Part shown: positions 53,135 through 62,116 of the stretch, in pieces
How the letters are laid out: each line of letters opens with the position of its first letter
Numbering within the stretch: the first letter of the stretch is position 1
Source: Micromonospora arborensis
GTDB taxonomy: Bacteria > Actinomycetota > Actinomycetes > Mycobacteriales > Micromonosporaceae
Reading direction: 5' to 3'
Length of the DNA stretch: 64,000 bases
Assembly: GCF_003205615.1 (NCBI RefSeq)
Contig: NZ_PYBV01000025.1
Location: forward strand, 1-64,000
Position numbers and translations under genes: made by a program
Notes under the pieces: model-generated
Told to the model about the DNA's origin: nothing
Seen by the model: only the letters and a program-made list of their open reading frames with translations
The model's database searches: none

Positions 53135-54219
53135 CGCGGGCGGACTCCCGGCTCCACCGTCAGGGTCCCCGCGGCGGCATCGATCGTGGCCCGCGCGCCG
53201 AGCGGAACGGTGAGCTGCCCGTTGCCATGCCCCAGCCGTAGCCCGCCCAGCACCGGCACGCCAAGGTCGTACAGGCGGTCCTTCAGCACCGCCGCCGCGT
53301 CCCACTCGCCCGGCTCACCGACGCTGTTGGTGATCTGGCCGATGACCACCCCGGCAACCCTCGACAGCACGCCCACCCGGCGCAGCTCGGTCAGCATCAT
53401 GTCGTAGCTGTACGGAGCCTCGTCGACATCCTCGAAGAAGAGAATGGCGTCGTCGAACTTGGGGATGTCACCCGCGCCCAGGGAGGTGGAGAGCAGGGTG
53501 AGGCAGCCGCCGAGCAGGGGGCCCGATGCGCGCCCCGGCACCAGCACGGGGGCCGCCGTCTCGGCCGGGTCCCGGGTGATCGTCACCGGTGCGGTGGTCA
53601 TCACCGCCCGGCGAAGCGCCTCGGCCGAGTCGGGGCCGGTGCGATCGTCGGACCAGTTGACCATGGGGCCGTAGAAGGTGACCAGGCCCGTCTCGCGCCA
53701 GAGCTTGCCGTGGATGCTGGTGATGTCGCTGAAGCCGACCACCACCCGGGGATCCCGGCGAACACCGGAAACGTCGATGCGATCGACGATCCGCTGGGTG
53801 CCGTAACCGCCGCGGGCGGCGAAGACCGCGCGGATCCCCGGATCGTTGAGCGCGGCGTTCAGGTCGGCCAGCCGCTGCGCGTCGGTGCCGGCCAGGTAGC
53901 CGTACTTGGCGAAGACGTGCGTGCCCAGCTCGACCTGCAGGCCCCAGCTCCGCAGGATCTCGATGCCACGGGCCATGTTCGTGGGGTCAGGGGTGCTGCC
54001 GGGCGACACGACCCGGACCCGGTCCCCGGGTGCCAACGCCGGAGCCCGCAGCGCGCGTCTCGCGCCACTCGGCGCAGCCTGCGCGGACGCCGCCTCGGCA
54101 GTGCCGACGAGCACCGCGCCGCCGGCAGCCGCCGCTCCCATCCGCAGCATGTGCCGACGGGACAGGGGCACCCGCGCGGACCCCTGGGTCGAGGCTGGGT
54201 CTGTTCCAGAAGTGGCCAC
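53131..54219 (-). CDS. LD-carboxypeptidase (peptidase S66), Tat-exported
   Basis: A 362-residue muramoyl-tetrapeptide LD-carboxypeptidase-like enzyme that trims the terminal D-Ala of peptidoglycan tetrapeptides. LSRRHMLRMGAAAAGG is a Tat signal, so it works outside the membrane. S66 features: PGDRVRVVSPGSTPDP, AARGGYGTQRIVDRID, probable nucleophile Ser in VVGFSDITSIHG, Glu in ILFFEDVDEAPYSYDMML and His in LRLGHGNGQLTVPLG. GTG 54219 is chosen for its GAGGGG ribosome site and distance to the Tat motif. Confidence 0.9.
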   Translation of the reverse strand: MATSGTDPASTQGSARVPLSRRHMLRMGAAAAGGAVLVGTAEAASAQAAPSGARRALRAPALAPGDRVRVVSPGSTPDPTNMARGIEILRSWGLQVELGTHVFAKYGYLAGTDAQRLADLNAALNDPGIRAVFAARGGYGTQRIVDRIDVSGVRRDPRVVVGFSDITSIHGKLWRETGLVTFYGPMVNWSDDRTGPDSAEALRRAVMTTAPVTITRDPAETAAPVLVPGRASGPLLGGCLTLLSTSLGAGDIPKFDDAILFFEDVDEAPYSYDMMLTELRRVGVLSRVAGVVIGQITNSVGEPGEWDAAAVLKDRLYDLGVPVLGGLRLGHGNGQLTVPLGARATIDAAAGTLTVEPGVRPR

Positions 54220-54524
54220 GGGCGTCCCCTCATCGTGATCAGACGATCTACGAGCCGCCACAGCCTACGACAAACATGAATGCCACGCGGGGTCCACAAA
54301 GGACATCGGTGGCAACGGGCGGACTTCCCGCACGGCGTGACCTGGCTCAGCAGGCAGCCCGAGTGGCGTGCCCGGTTCACGGCGGCTTGTGGTGCCCCGC
54401 CCGCCGACGGCGGGAAAGTCCGGGTCCGCGCGCGACCCCGTTTGTCGCCAGGGAGCGTGGGAACTCGGCCCGTTCGTCCGCAGGCAGGCCCGACGGCATG
54501 TCGAGGAGACCGAAGGAGCGGAGC

Positions 54525-54911
54525 ATGGAGTACGAGCAGATGATCGCCACGGTACGACAGCGCGCGGGTCTCGGTGAGAACGAGGCCGTACGGTCCGTCC
54601 AGGCCGTCCTGTCGGTGCTCGGTGAACGGCTCGCCGGACAGGAGGCCGACCACCTGGCGGCACAGCTACCGGAACGGTTGAACGGGTCCGTCACCCGCAA
54701 TCCGGAGGGCCGCCGCTGGGACGTCGGCGAGTTCCTGAAGAACGTCGGGGACCGCGAGCAGGTCGCGAACGCCGACCAGGTGCGTCAACACGCCCAGGCG
54801 GTGTTGCGTACCGTCGCCGAGGCGCTCGATGACGACGAGCGACACGACCTGCTCGCCCAGCTTCCCGGCGGCATCACCGATCTCTTCGGCGTTCCGACCC
54901 CACGAGGCTGA
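54525..54911 (+). CDS. DUF2267 family protein
   Basis: A 128-residue protein made of two similar helical halves: QAVLSVLGERLAGQEADHLA, AQLPERLNGSV and AVLRTVAEALDDDERHDLLA, AQLPGGITDLF. This duplicated LPxxL(x)F pattern is the mark of DUF2267, a family frequent in actinobacteria with no assigned function. GAAGGAG precedes ATG 54525. It is convergent with the GCS2 gene. Confidence 0.9.
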   Translation: MEYEQMIATVRQRAGLGENEAVRSVQAVLSVLGERLAGQEADHLAAQLPERLNGSVTRNPEGRRWDVGEFLKNVGDREQVANADQVRQHAQAVLRTVAEALDDDERHDLLAQLPGGITDLFGVPTPRG

Positions 54912-54923
54912 GCCCCGGGGTGC

Positions 54924-56402
54924 TCACGGGATGGGCCACTCGTGCACCGGCCGGTTGCTGTGCATGAGGTCCACATAGTGGCGGACCACCTCGCGCAGCG
55001 CCGCAGGCCGGTCCAGGTGGTCGGCGGACTCCAGCCGGTGCAGCGTCTCCACCTGCCAGGTCGCGCCGTTGCGGCCGGTCAGGCAGCGCTGCTCGATCAC
55101 GCCGAGCAGTCGGTCGCGTTCGCCCGGGTCGAGCCCCCACCGGTCCAGGCCGTGGTGCGCCAGCGGGAGCAGCCGGCGCAGCACCAACTCGGTGACCGGC
55201 AGGTAGCCGAGGCCGGGCCAGAAGACCTGCGCGTCGATGCCGTGCCGGGCGCAGTTGGTGAAGTTCTCCTCGGCGGCGCTGAACGACATCTGCGACCACA
55301 GTGGTCGGTCCGACTCGGCCAGGGCGCGGACCAGCCCGAAGTAGAAGGCGCCGTTGGCGATGGTGTCCAACACGGTCGGGCCGGCGGGCAGCACCCGATT
55401 CTCCACCCGCAGGTGCGGTCGGCCGCGCGACACGTCGTACACCGGGCGGTTCCACCGGTAGACGGTGCCGTTGTGCAGGCGCAGCTCGGCCAGGTTGGGC
55501 ACCTCGCCGGCGGCGAGGGCCTGCGTCGGGTCCTCCGGGTCGCAGACCGGCAACAGCGCCGGGAAGTACCGCACGTTCTCCTCGAACAGGTCGAACACGC
55601 TGGTGATCCAGCGTTCGCCGAACCAGACTCTGGGGCGTACCCCCTGGGCTTTGATCTCTTCCGATCGGGTGTCGGTGGCCTGCTGGAACAGCGGGATGCG
55701 GGTCTCGCGCCACAGCTCACGCCCGAAGAAGAGCGGCGAGTTCGCGCCGACCGCGACCTGGATGCCGGCGACCGCCTGGGCGGCGTTCCAGTAGTCGGCG
55801 AACTGGGCCGGGCTGACCTGCAGGTGGAACTGCGTGCTGGTGCAGGCCGCCTCCGGGGTGATCGTGTCGGCGGTGACCGCCAACCGTTCCACGCCACTGA
55901 TGGCGATCGGCAGATCCTCACCGCGGGCGGCGAAGATCTGCTCGTTGAGCAGCCGGTAGCGGGGGTTGGCCGAGAGCGTCTCGGCGGTCAGGTGCTCGGG
56001 GCGCAACGTCGGCAGGATGCCGATCATGACCATGTGCGCGCCGATCGCGCGGGCCTTCACCTCGGCGGCGTTGAGGCTGGCCCGGACGCCCTCCTCGAAG
56101 TCGGCGGTGCCGGTGCCGGTCAGCCGGCGCGGTGGCACGTTGATCTCGATGTTGAACTGGCCCAGCTCGGTCTGGAAACTCTCGTCGGCGATGGCCGCCA
56201 GCACGTCGGCGTTGCGCATGGCCGGGTTCGACGCCTCGTCGACCAGGTTCAGCTCGATCTCCACGCCGGTCATCGGCCGGTCGACGTCGAAACGCGACTC
56301 GCGCAGCATCTCGGCGAAGACGTCCAGGCAGCGGCGGACCTTGTCGCGATAGCGGGCCCGATCCTCCCGGCTGAAGGTTCGTACGCCGACGTCCTCGCCC
56401 AT
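54924..56402 (-). CDS. Glutamate-cysteine ligase-like carboxylate-amine ligase (GCS2)
   Basis: A 492-residue ATP-grasp-like ligase of the GCS2 type. MTGVEIELNLVDEASNPAMR is the conserved early motif with the GxExE-like metal site. STQFHLQVSPAQFADYWNAA, VGANSPLFFGRELWRETR and GRPHLRVENRVLPAGPTVLD are further landmarks. Relatives make gamma-glutamyl peptides; this long form with conserved neighbours is frequently annotated glutamate-cysteine ligase, but actinomycetes use mycothiol, so the true amine substrate is open. Start ATG 56402 with GGTGG upstream. Confidence 0.88.
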   Translation of the reverse strand: MGEDVGVRTFSREDRARYRDKVRRCLDVFAEMLRESRFDVDRPMTGVEIELNLVDEASNPAMRNADVLAAIADESFQTELGQFNIEINVPPRRLTGTGTADFEEGVRASLNAAEVKARAIGAHMVMIGILPTLRPEHLTAETLSANPRYRLLNEQIFAARGEDLPIAISGVERLAVTADTITPEAACTSTQFHLQVSPAQFADYWNAAQAVAGIQVAVGANSPLFFGRELWRETRIPLFQQATDTRSEEIKAQGVRPRVWFGERWITSVFDLFEENVRYFPALLPVCDPEDPTQALAAGEVPNLAELRLHNGTVYRWNRPVYDVSRGRPHLRVENRVLPAGPTVLDTIANGAFYFGLVRALAESDRPLWSQMSFSAAEENFTNCARHGIDAQVFWPGLGYLPVTELVLRRLLPLAHHGLDRWGLDPGERDRLLGVIEQRCLTGRNGATWQVETLHRLESADHLDRPAALREVVRHYVDLMHSNRPVHEWPIP

Positions 56403-56549
56403 GGTCACCACCCTGTCACCGCTGGTCCCCCTAACCTCGCATGTGATCGGCGGGCGGGGGAAGACCCGATGGCCCATTCCTACCCAGTTGCCCGCCCTGC
56501 TAGGCCCTTCGACCCGCCCCGATAGCATTGCGGTCCGAGAGGTGGTGGC

Positions 56550-56894
56550 GTGGGGATGCGCGAGAAGGTGACCGGGTTGTTCGTCGCGGCGGCGATCGCC
56601 GAGGCCTGCTCCTGGCTGGCCCTACTGGTCGGCATGGTGGTCAAGTACGGGCCGCCGGGCAACGAGGTGGGCGTGCAGATCTTCGGGCCGATCCATGGCG
56701 GCCTGTTCATCGCGTACGTCCTGCTGGTGCTGGCCGTGGCCCGGCTGCACCGGTGGAGCCTGCTGGCCACGGCGGTGGCCCTGGTCAGTGCGGTGCCGCC
56801 GTTCGCCACCCTGGCCTACGAGCGTTGGGCCCGTCGCCGGGGGATGCTCGGCGTCGACCGCCAACCGGCCCGCGAGCCCGCCTCGGTCGGCTGA
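56550..56894 (+). CDS. DUF3817 membrane protein
   Basis: A 114-residue membrane protein with three spans: GLFVAAAIAEACSWLALLVG, GGLFIAYVLLVLAVARLHRW and LATAVALVSAVPPFATLAYE. The conserved GPIHG and the ERW(A)RRRG tail are the DUF3817 hallmarks. GTG 56550 (GAGG 9 bases upstream) or ATG 56556 may start it. Function unknown. Confidence 0.88.
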   Translation: MGMREKVTGLFVAAAIAEACSWLALLVGMVVKYGPPGNEVGVQIFGPIHGGLFIAYVLLVLAVARLHRWSLLATAVALVSAVPPFATLAYERWARRRGMLGVDRQPAREPASVG

Positions 56895-56946
56895 ACGGGT
56901 CGGTTCATCCCGGTCGGCTGACCCCGCTGACCGCCTGCCCGACCGA

Positions 56947-57486
56947 TCAGGTCAGCGCGGCGCAGGCCGTGACGCCGGCCAGCAGCAGCGCGCCCAGGAA
57001 CGCCTGCAACAGCAGTGGCGGCCCGAGATGCGACCAGAGCGTCGCGGTACGTGGCGTGAGCAACTGCCCGGTGGTGAGGTTGACGATCCGCTCGATGCGG
57101 GGCGGCAGCTCCGGATCCCGTTGCGGGCGCAGGGTGAGCTGCACCTGGTCGGCCGGGTGCAGGGCGCTCTGCGGCAGGTGACCGTGCAGCTCCACCTCGC
57201 AGAGCTGGCCGGCGGTGTTGCGCAGGCGCACCGGGACGACCAGGTACTCCGGGCCCTGCTTCAGCTCCTTCCAGCGTCGACGCGTGCCGCCACCGCCGAA
57301 GGAGAAGAGCGAGCGCAGCAGCAGTGCGGGTAGCCGGGCGAACGCCGCCGCGGCGAGCACCGCCACCAGCACCGGCTGACCGATGCGTACCTCCCGGGTG
57401 TAGCCGTCGAGTAGGCGGACCAGCCGCCCGGTGACGATCCGTTCCGTCGGGTGCACGATCCGTCGGGTATCGAGTCCGCTGTCCAT
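56947..57486 (-). CDS. Membrane-associated protein of unknown function
   Basis: A 179-residue protein with a hydrophobic segment IGQPVLVAVLAAAAFARLPA near 40 and a C-terminal span LLLQAFLGALLLAGVTACAA. Between them lies a beta-rich stretch, EYLVVPVRLRNTAGQLCEVE and LHGHLPQSALHPADQVQLTL. ATG 57486 is chosen; GTG 57516 is possible. No family is recognised. It is convergent with the DUF3817 gene. Confidence 0.6.
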   Translation of the reverse strand: MDSGLDTRRIVHPTERIVTGRLVRLLDGYTREVRIGQPVLVAVLAAAAFARLPALLLRSLFSFGGGGTRRRWKELKQGPEYLVVPVRLRNTAGQLCEVELHGHLPQSALHPADQVQLTLRPQRDPELPPRIERIVNLTTGQLLTPRTATLWSHLGPPLLLQAFLGALLLAGVTACAALT

Positions 57487-57637
57487 TCCCACCACCGAGA
57501 GTCCGCTTGTGTTCACAGATCGTATCGACGTCCTGGGTTGAACGACGTGAATGAAAACTGGTCACGGGCTCACGGCGGCGAGGTGACATCCCGGGCGAGG
57601 AGGGTAAGCGGGGGGCCGAGCTGGAAAGGGGTCGAGC

Positions 57638-58762
57638 ATGCAGCTGTCCTTCCTGCGCCCGCTCTACGACCGTCCCGGGCCGTGGTGCTCGGTGTATCTG
57701 GATGCCTCCGCGGACACGGAGGATGCCCACGCCGCACTGGACCTGCGCTGGCGAGCCCTGGAGCGGCGCCTCATCGAACAGAGAGCCGACGAGGCGAGCA
57801 TCGCCGCGCTGGACCGGGTGATCCGTGGGCACGACCCGATGGTCGGCGACTATGGCCTGGCGGTCTTCGCCAGTCACGGTCGAGTGGTGCTCTCCGAGTA
57901 CCTGTCCGCGCCGCCACTGCGCGATCTGGCCAGTTTCGCGCCGCTGCCACACGTGATGCCGCTGCTCGCCCAACGGGGCGAACAGGTGGCCTGGGTGCGG
58001 GTGATCGCCGACCGGGTCGGCGCCGACGCGATGGCGGTCAGCGCCGGCGGGGTGCCCCGGCGGGCGCACGTCGCTGGGCGCGACGCGTACCCGCTGCGGC
58101 GGGCGAAGCCCGGCGGCTGGTCGCAGTCGCGCTACCAGAGGGCGGCCATGGAGGCCTGGCACCAGAACGCCGGTGACGTCACCGCCGCCACGGTGGAGCT
58201 GGCCGACCGGGTCGGGGCGGACGTGGTGGTGGTCGCCGGTGACGTCCGGGCCACCGGAATGATCGCCGCGCAGATGCCGGAGCGCTGGCAGGACCTGGTG
58301 GTCCGTACCGACGCCGGATCACGAGCCGGCGGCGCCGACCAGACGATGCTGGACGACCTCACCGTGCAGACCATCGCGGAGATCGCCGACCAGCGGATCA
58401 GCGCCGCCCTGGACAAGTTCGGCGTGCAGGAGGACGTGGGCGCCGGCCTCGACGCGGTCGTCTCGGCCCTGCAACGTAACCAGGTGGACACCATGCTGAT
58501 CGTGGACGACCCGTCGGCCGACGGCGAGTTGTGGATCGGCTCGGAGGCGACCGAGATCGCCGTCGACCCGGGGCAGTTGGCCGCGATGTCGGTGGACGAC
58601 CCGCAACGGGTACGCGCCGACGCGGCGCTGGTCCGCGCACTCGTCGGCACCGACGCCGCGTTGACCGTGCTGGGCGCGGACGAGGCGCCCGAGCTGACCG
58701 ACGGCGTCGGCGCGGTGCTGCGCTACGTCGACCGGAGCACGCCGGGGCGCGGCAATGGCTGA
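57638..58762 (+). CDS. Vms1/eRF1-like protein (baeRF family, Rv2629-like)
   Basis: A 374-residue protein of the bacterial eRF1-related group. LSFLRPLYDRPGPWCSVYLD is the typical start; KPGGWSQSRYQRAAMEAWHQ carries the GGWSQ motif that corresponds to the Vms1 GxxQ loop. VVVVAGDVRATGMIAAQMP and VVSALQRNQVDTMLIVDDP follow. Eukaryotic Vms1 cleaves peptidyl-tRNA; the bacterial relatives are linked to dormancy and stress in mycobacteria, with unproven chemistry. The last 8 bases overlap the following TPP enzyme gene. Confidence 0.85.
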   Translation: MQLSFLRPLYDRPGPWCSVYLDASADTEDAHAALDLRWRALERRLIEQRADEASIAALDRVIRGHDPMVGDYGLAVFASHGRVVLSEYLSAPPLRDLASFAPLPHVMPLLAQRGEQVAWVRVIADRVGADAMAVSAGGVPRRAHVAGRDAYPLRRAKPGGWSQSRYQRAAMEAWHQNAGDVTAATVELADRVGADVVVVAGDVRATGMIAAQMPERWQDLVVRTDAGSRAGGADQTMLDDLTVQTIAEIADQRISAALDKFGVQEDVGAGLDAVVSALQRNQVDTMLIVDDPSADGELWIGSEATEIAVDPGQLAAMSVDDPQRVRADAALVRALVGTDAALTVLGADEAPELTDGVGAVLRYVDRSTPGRGNG

Positions 58763-60509
58763 GCGCCGCGTGGCGGACCTCGTGGTGCAACGGCTCCTGG
58801 CCTGGCGGGTGCCCCGCGTCTTCGGCTACCCGGGGGAGGCGATCGCCCCGCTGGTCGACGCGTTGGACCGTACCGGCGGCGATCCGGCGTTCATCCCGGC
58901 CCGGCACGAGGAGACCGCCTCGTTCATGGCCACCGGGCACGCCAAGTTCACCGGCGGCATCGGGGTCTGCCTGGCCACCCAGGGTCCCAGCGCCGTCCAG
59001 CTCCTCAATGGGCTGTACGACGCCAAGCTGGACAGCAAGCCGGTGGTGGCGATCGTCGGGGAGGACATCTCCGGGCCGCTCGGCGACGCGCACCAGGAGA
59101 TCGGGTTGAGTCGGCTCTTCGGCGACGTCTGCAACCAGTTCGTCCGGTACGGCCGCAGCCCCGAGCACGTGGCGGCGCTGCTGGACCAGGCGTTCCGCAC
59201 GGCGGCGGCGACGCGCAGCCCGACCTGCGTCGTGTTGCCCCGGCAGTTGCAGGAGGCCCTGGTGCCCGACCTGCAGGCGTCCGCCGTCGGGGTGGTCACG
59301 GCGACCCCGGGTGAGCCGCTGGCCCGGGTGCTGCCGCACGAGGTGGACCTCGACGCCGCCGCCCAACTGCTCAGTGGTGGCCAGCGCGTCGCGATCCTGG
59401 TGGGCCAGGGCGGTCGTGACGCGGCCGTCGAGATCGTCGAGCTGGCCGATCGGCTCGGCGCCGGCGTGGCCACCTCACTGCTGGGCAAGCCGATTCTCGA
59501 CGAGCGGTTGCCGTTTCACACCGGGGTGCTCGGCGAGGTCGGCACCCCGGCCGCCGCCGAGCTGATGGGTGGCTGCGACACGTTGCTGATGGTCGGCACC
59601 AACGACCCGTGGACCGACTACTTCCCGATGCCCGAGCAGGCCCGCACGGTGCAGATCGACATCGACGGCCGACGGATCGGCACCCGCTACCCGGCCGACG
59701 TGCCGCTGGTCGGGGACGCCGCCGAGACGCTGCGGGCGCTGCTGACCCGTCTGCGCGGCCGGCCGGAGCAGCGGTGGCGTAGCACTGTGGAAGGTTCGGT
59801 GGACCGGTGGCGTCAGGTCGCCGCCGACCGGGCCGCCGCGCCCGCCGACCCGGTCAACCCGCAGCTCGTACTCCAGGAGCTGTCCGCCCGGATGCCGGGC
59901 ACCGGCTCGGTCGCGGTCGACGTCGGGTCGGTCCTCTACTGGTACGCCCGGCACCTCACCCTGCCACCCGGGGTGAACGCGCAGCTGTGCGGCACCCTCG
60001 GCTCGATGGGCTGCGCGCTGCCGTACGCGGTGGCCGCCAAGCTCGCCGCCCCCGACCAGCCGGTGATCGCCTTGCTCGGGGACGGGGCGATGCAGCTCAA
60101 CGGGCTCGCCGAGCTGATCACCGTGTCGCACCACTGGCAGAGGTGGGGTGATCCGCGGCTGGTGGTGCTGGTGCTCAACAACCGGGATCAGAGCGGCATG
60201 GGCGGCGGCCGGGAGATGTCCTCCGACCCGAGCCAGCGCCGCCCCGACGTGCCGTACGCCGGCTGGGCCCGCCTGCTCGGGCTGCACGGTGTGCGGGTGG
60301 ACCGCCCGGAGCTGGTCGGCGCGGCCTGGGACGAGGCGTTGGCAGCGGACCGTCCCTGCGTACTGGAGGCCGTCGTCGACCCGGCGGTGTCGCTGGCGCC
60401 GCCGGAGCCGGCGTTCGCCGACCTGCGGGACCTGTACGCCGACGGTGCTCCCGCCCGGAAGGTCCGCGAACAGGTGGAGGTCACCGCGAACGCCGAAGAT
60501 CTCGTTTAG
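58755..60509 (+). CDS. Thiamine pyrophosphate-requiring enzyme (pyruvate oxidase-like)
   Basis: A 584-residue TPP enzyme. The N-terminal PYR domain contains the activating Glu in IPARHEETASFMATGHAKFT. The central domain has VAILVGQGGRDAAVEIVELA, and the C-terminal PP domain has the GDG...NN motif in VIALLGDGAMQLNGLAELIT and LVVLVLNNRDQSGMG. Resembles PoxB/acetolactate synthase-like enzymes that decarboxylate 2-oxoacids; the substrate is unassigned. It overlaps the Vms1-like gene by 8 bases, so the pair is translationally coupled. Confidence 0.92.
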   Translation: MAERRVADLVVQRLLAWRVPRVFGYPGEAIAPLVDALDRTGGDPAFIPARHEETASFMATGHAKFTGGIGVCLATQGPSAVQLLNGLYDAKLDSKPVVAIVGEDISGPLGDAHQEIGLSRLFGDVCNQFVRYGRSPEHVAALLDQAFRTAAATRSPTCVVLPRQLQEALVPDLQASAVGVVTATPGEPLARVLPHEVDLDAAAQLLSGGQRVAILVGQGGRDAAVEIVELADRLGAGVATSLLGKPILDERLPFHTGVLGEVGTPAAAELMGGCDTLLMVGTNDPWTDYFPMPEQARTVQIDIDGRRIGTRYPADVPLVGDAAETLRALLTRLRGRPEQRWRSTVEGSVDRWRQVAADRAAAPADPVNPQLVLQELSARMPGTGSVAVDVGSVLYWYARHLTLPPGVNAQLCGTLGSMGCALPYAVAAKLAAPDQPVIALLGDGAMQLNGLAELITVSHHWQRWGDPRLVVLVLNNRDQSGMGGGREMSSDPSQRRPDVPYAGWARLLGLHGVRVDRPELVGAAWDEALAADRPCVLEAVVDPAVSLAPPEPAFADLRDLYADGAPARKVREQVEVTANAEDLV

Positions 60510-60558
60510 CCGCCCTGGCCTCGGGCATCAGTAGCGGCCCGACGACGCTGGAGGTCCG

Positions 60559-61674
60559 ATGTCCGAGCCCGCTGACCGCCGCTACGGCCCCGCGCCCCTG
60601 CCGCGGCCCCGCGGCCCGATCTCCGCGGCGGTGCTCGGCGCTCTGCGGCGCCCGCCGCACGACCTGCCGCCAGATCTCGGCGTCGACCTCGACCCGGCGG
60701 ACCCGATCACGGACGAGGACCTCCAGCTGACCCTGTTCCTCTGCTACGAGCTGCACTACCGGGGCTGGCGGGGGGTGGACGAGGCGTGGGAGTGGCAACC
60801 GACGATGCTCGCGCTGCGGGCCCACGCCGAACGACCGTTCGAGGCGGCGTTGCGCCGGCTGGTCGGCTCGCCGTCGGTGCCCGCCGCCGGGGTGGCGGCC
60901 GGCCTCGCCGAGCTGGTCGCGGCCGACGACGGGCCGCCGCTGGCCGCGACGCTGCAACGCCGCGCCGACCTCACCCAGTTCCGCGAGTTCGTCACCCATC
61001 GCTCCGTCTACCACCTGCGCGAGGCGGACCCGCACAGCTGGGCCCTGCCCCGCCTCGGCGGCCCGGCCAAGGCCGCCCTCGTAGAGATCCAGACCGACGA
61101 GTACGGCAACGGTCGGCTGGACCGGATGCACGCCGAGCTGTTCCGGTGCACCCTGCAGCGGCTGGGCCTGGACATCACCTACGGCGCCCACCTGGACGAG
61201 GTGCCCGCGGTGACCCTGGCGACCAACAACCTGATGTCGCTGTTCGGGCTGCACCGACGGCTGCGCGGCGCGCTGCTCGGGCACCTGGCCGCGTTCGAGA
61301 TGACCTCCTCGCTGCCGAACCGGCGCTACGGCAACGGGCTGCGCCGGCTCGGCTTCGACGAGGTGGCCACCCGCTTCTACGACGAGCACGTCGAGGCCGA
61401 CGCGGTGCACGAGCAGATCGCCGCCCACGACCTGTGCGGCGGCCTGGTCCGCGTCGAACCGGCCCTCGCCCCCGACGTGCTCTTCGGCGCGGCGGCCGGG
61501 CTCGCGGTGGACCGGCTGTTCGCCGGGCACCTCCTGGACAGGTGGGCCGCCGGCCGCAGCTCGCTGCGGTCGCCCGCCCCGCCACCCCAGCCGTCCGCAG
61601 TGCTGCCGAGCGTGCCTATCGCCACGACGGCGTCGGCGGCTTTGGCGCCGCCGGCCGAGCCCGCCGTCGCCTGA
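60559..61674 (+). CDS. Iron-containing redox enzyme family protein
   Basis: A 371-residue heme-oxygenase-like-fold diiron protein. FCYELHYRGWRGVDEAWEW, ALVEIQTDEYGNGRLDRMHA and YDEHVEADAVHEQIAAHDLC carry the Glu and His ligands expected for a diiron site. Members of this superfamily include oxidative decarboxylases and N-oxygenases. It is convergent with a CDGSH iron-sulfur gene 6 bases away, a pairing I have seen repeatedly (recollection). The C-terminal 30 residues are Ala/Pro-rich and disordered. Confidence 0.88.
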   Translation: MSEPADRRYGPAPLPRPRGPISAAVLGALRRPPHDLPPDLGVDLDPADPITDEDLQLTLFLCYELHYRGWRGVDEAWEWQPTMLALRAHAERPFEAALRRLVGSPSVPAAGVAAGLAELVAADDGPPLAATLQRRADLTQFREFVTHRSVYHLREADPHSWALPRLGGPAKAALVEIQTDEYGNGRLDRMHAELFRCTLQRLGLDITYGAHLDEVPAVTLATNNLMSLFGLHRRLRGALLGHLAAFEMTSSLPNRRYGNGLRRLGFDEVATRFYDEHVEADAVHEQIAAHDLCGGLVRVEPALAPDVLFGAAAGLAVDRLFAGHLLDRWAAGRSSLRSPAPPPQPSAVLPSVPIATTASAALAPPAEPAVA

Positions 61675-61679
61675 CCGGG

Positions 61680-61910
61680 TCAGCCCTCGCGGGTGGTGCC
61701 CGCGCGGAAGTTGACCACCTTGTGGGTGCCGTCGCAGAACGGCTTCAGCGCCGACTTCCCGCACCGGCACAGCGCCACCGTGCCCCGGCGCGCGTCGATG
61801 CGTTCGCCGCCCGGGGTGACCAGGTCGAAGTCGCCGCGGACCAGCAACGGTCCGTCCTCGTAGGGGGTGATCGTGGCGGCGGCGGGCTCGCTGGTGTCGT
61901 CGGTGCGCAT
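61680..61910 (-). CDS. CDGSH-type iron-sulfur protein
   Basis: A 76-residue protein whose LCRCGKSALKPFCDGTHK has the three Cys and one His of the mitoNEET-type [2Fe-2S] site. The N-terminal half is a small beta domain, TPYEDGPLLVRGDFDLVTPG. It would act as an electron or cluster carrier. It ends 6 bases from the stop of the non-heme iron enzyme gene, convergent to it, suggesting linked redox function. Confidence 0.9.
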   Translation of the reverse strand: MRTDDTSEPAAATITPYEDGPLLVRGDFDLVTPGGERIDARRGTVALCRCGKSALKPFCDGTHKVVNFRAGTTREG

Positions 61911-62116
61911 GGCCCCGGAAGTGCCCGCCCTGGCCCCGGCGAAACCCGTGCCGCCGTCGCGGGGCGATCGCCCCCGGTCAAGCCGCTCCGACCGCCGGCG
62001 GCCGATCGTCGCCGAACGCCGGTGATGACCGGGGCACCCCGCTGACCAGCGGAATGTGCTGCCGGGTGGGTGATGCCCCGTTTGAACCCCATCGGTACGG
62101 GAAGCCGGGCCGCGTG

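Noticed and set aside
54395..54440. GGGAAAGTCCGGG stretch resembling the 5' conserved part of RNase P RNA
   Set aside because: The remaining conserved regions are not recognisable, and the required length would run into the DUF2267 gene.
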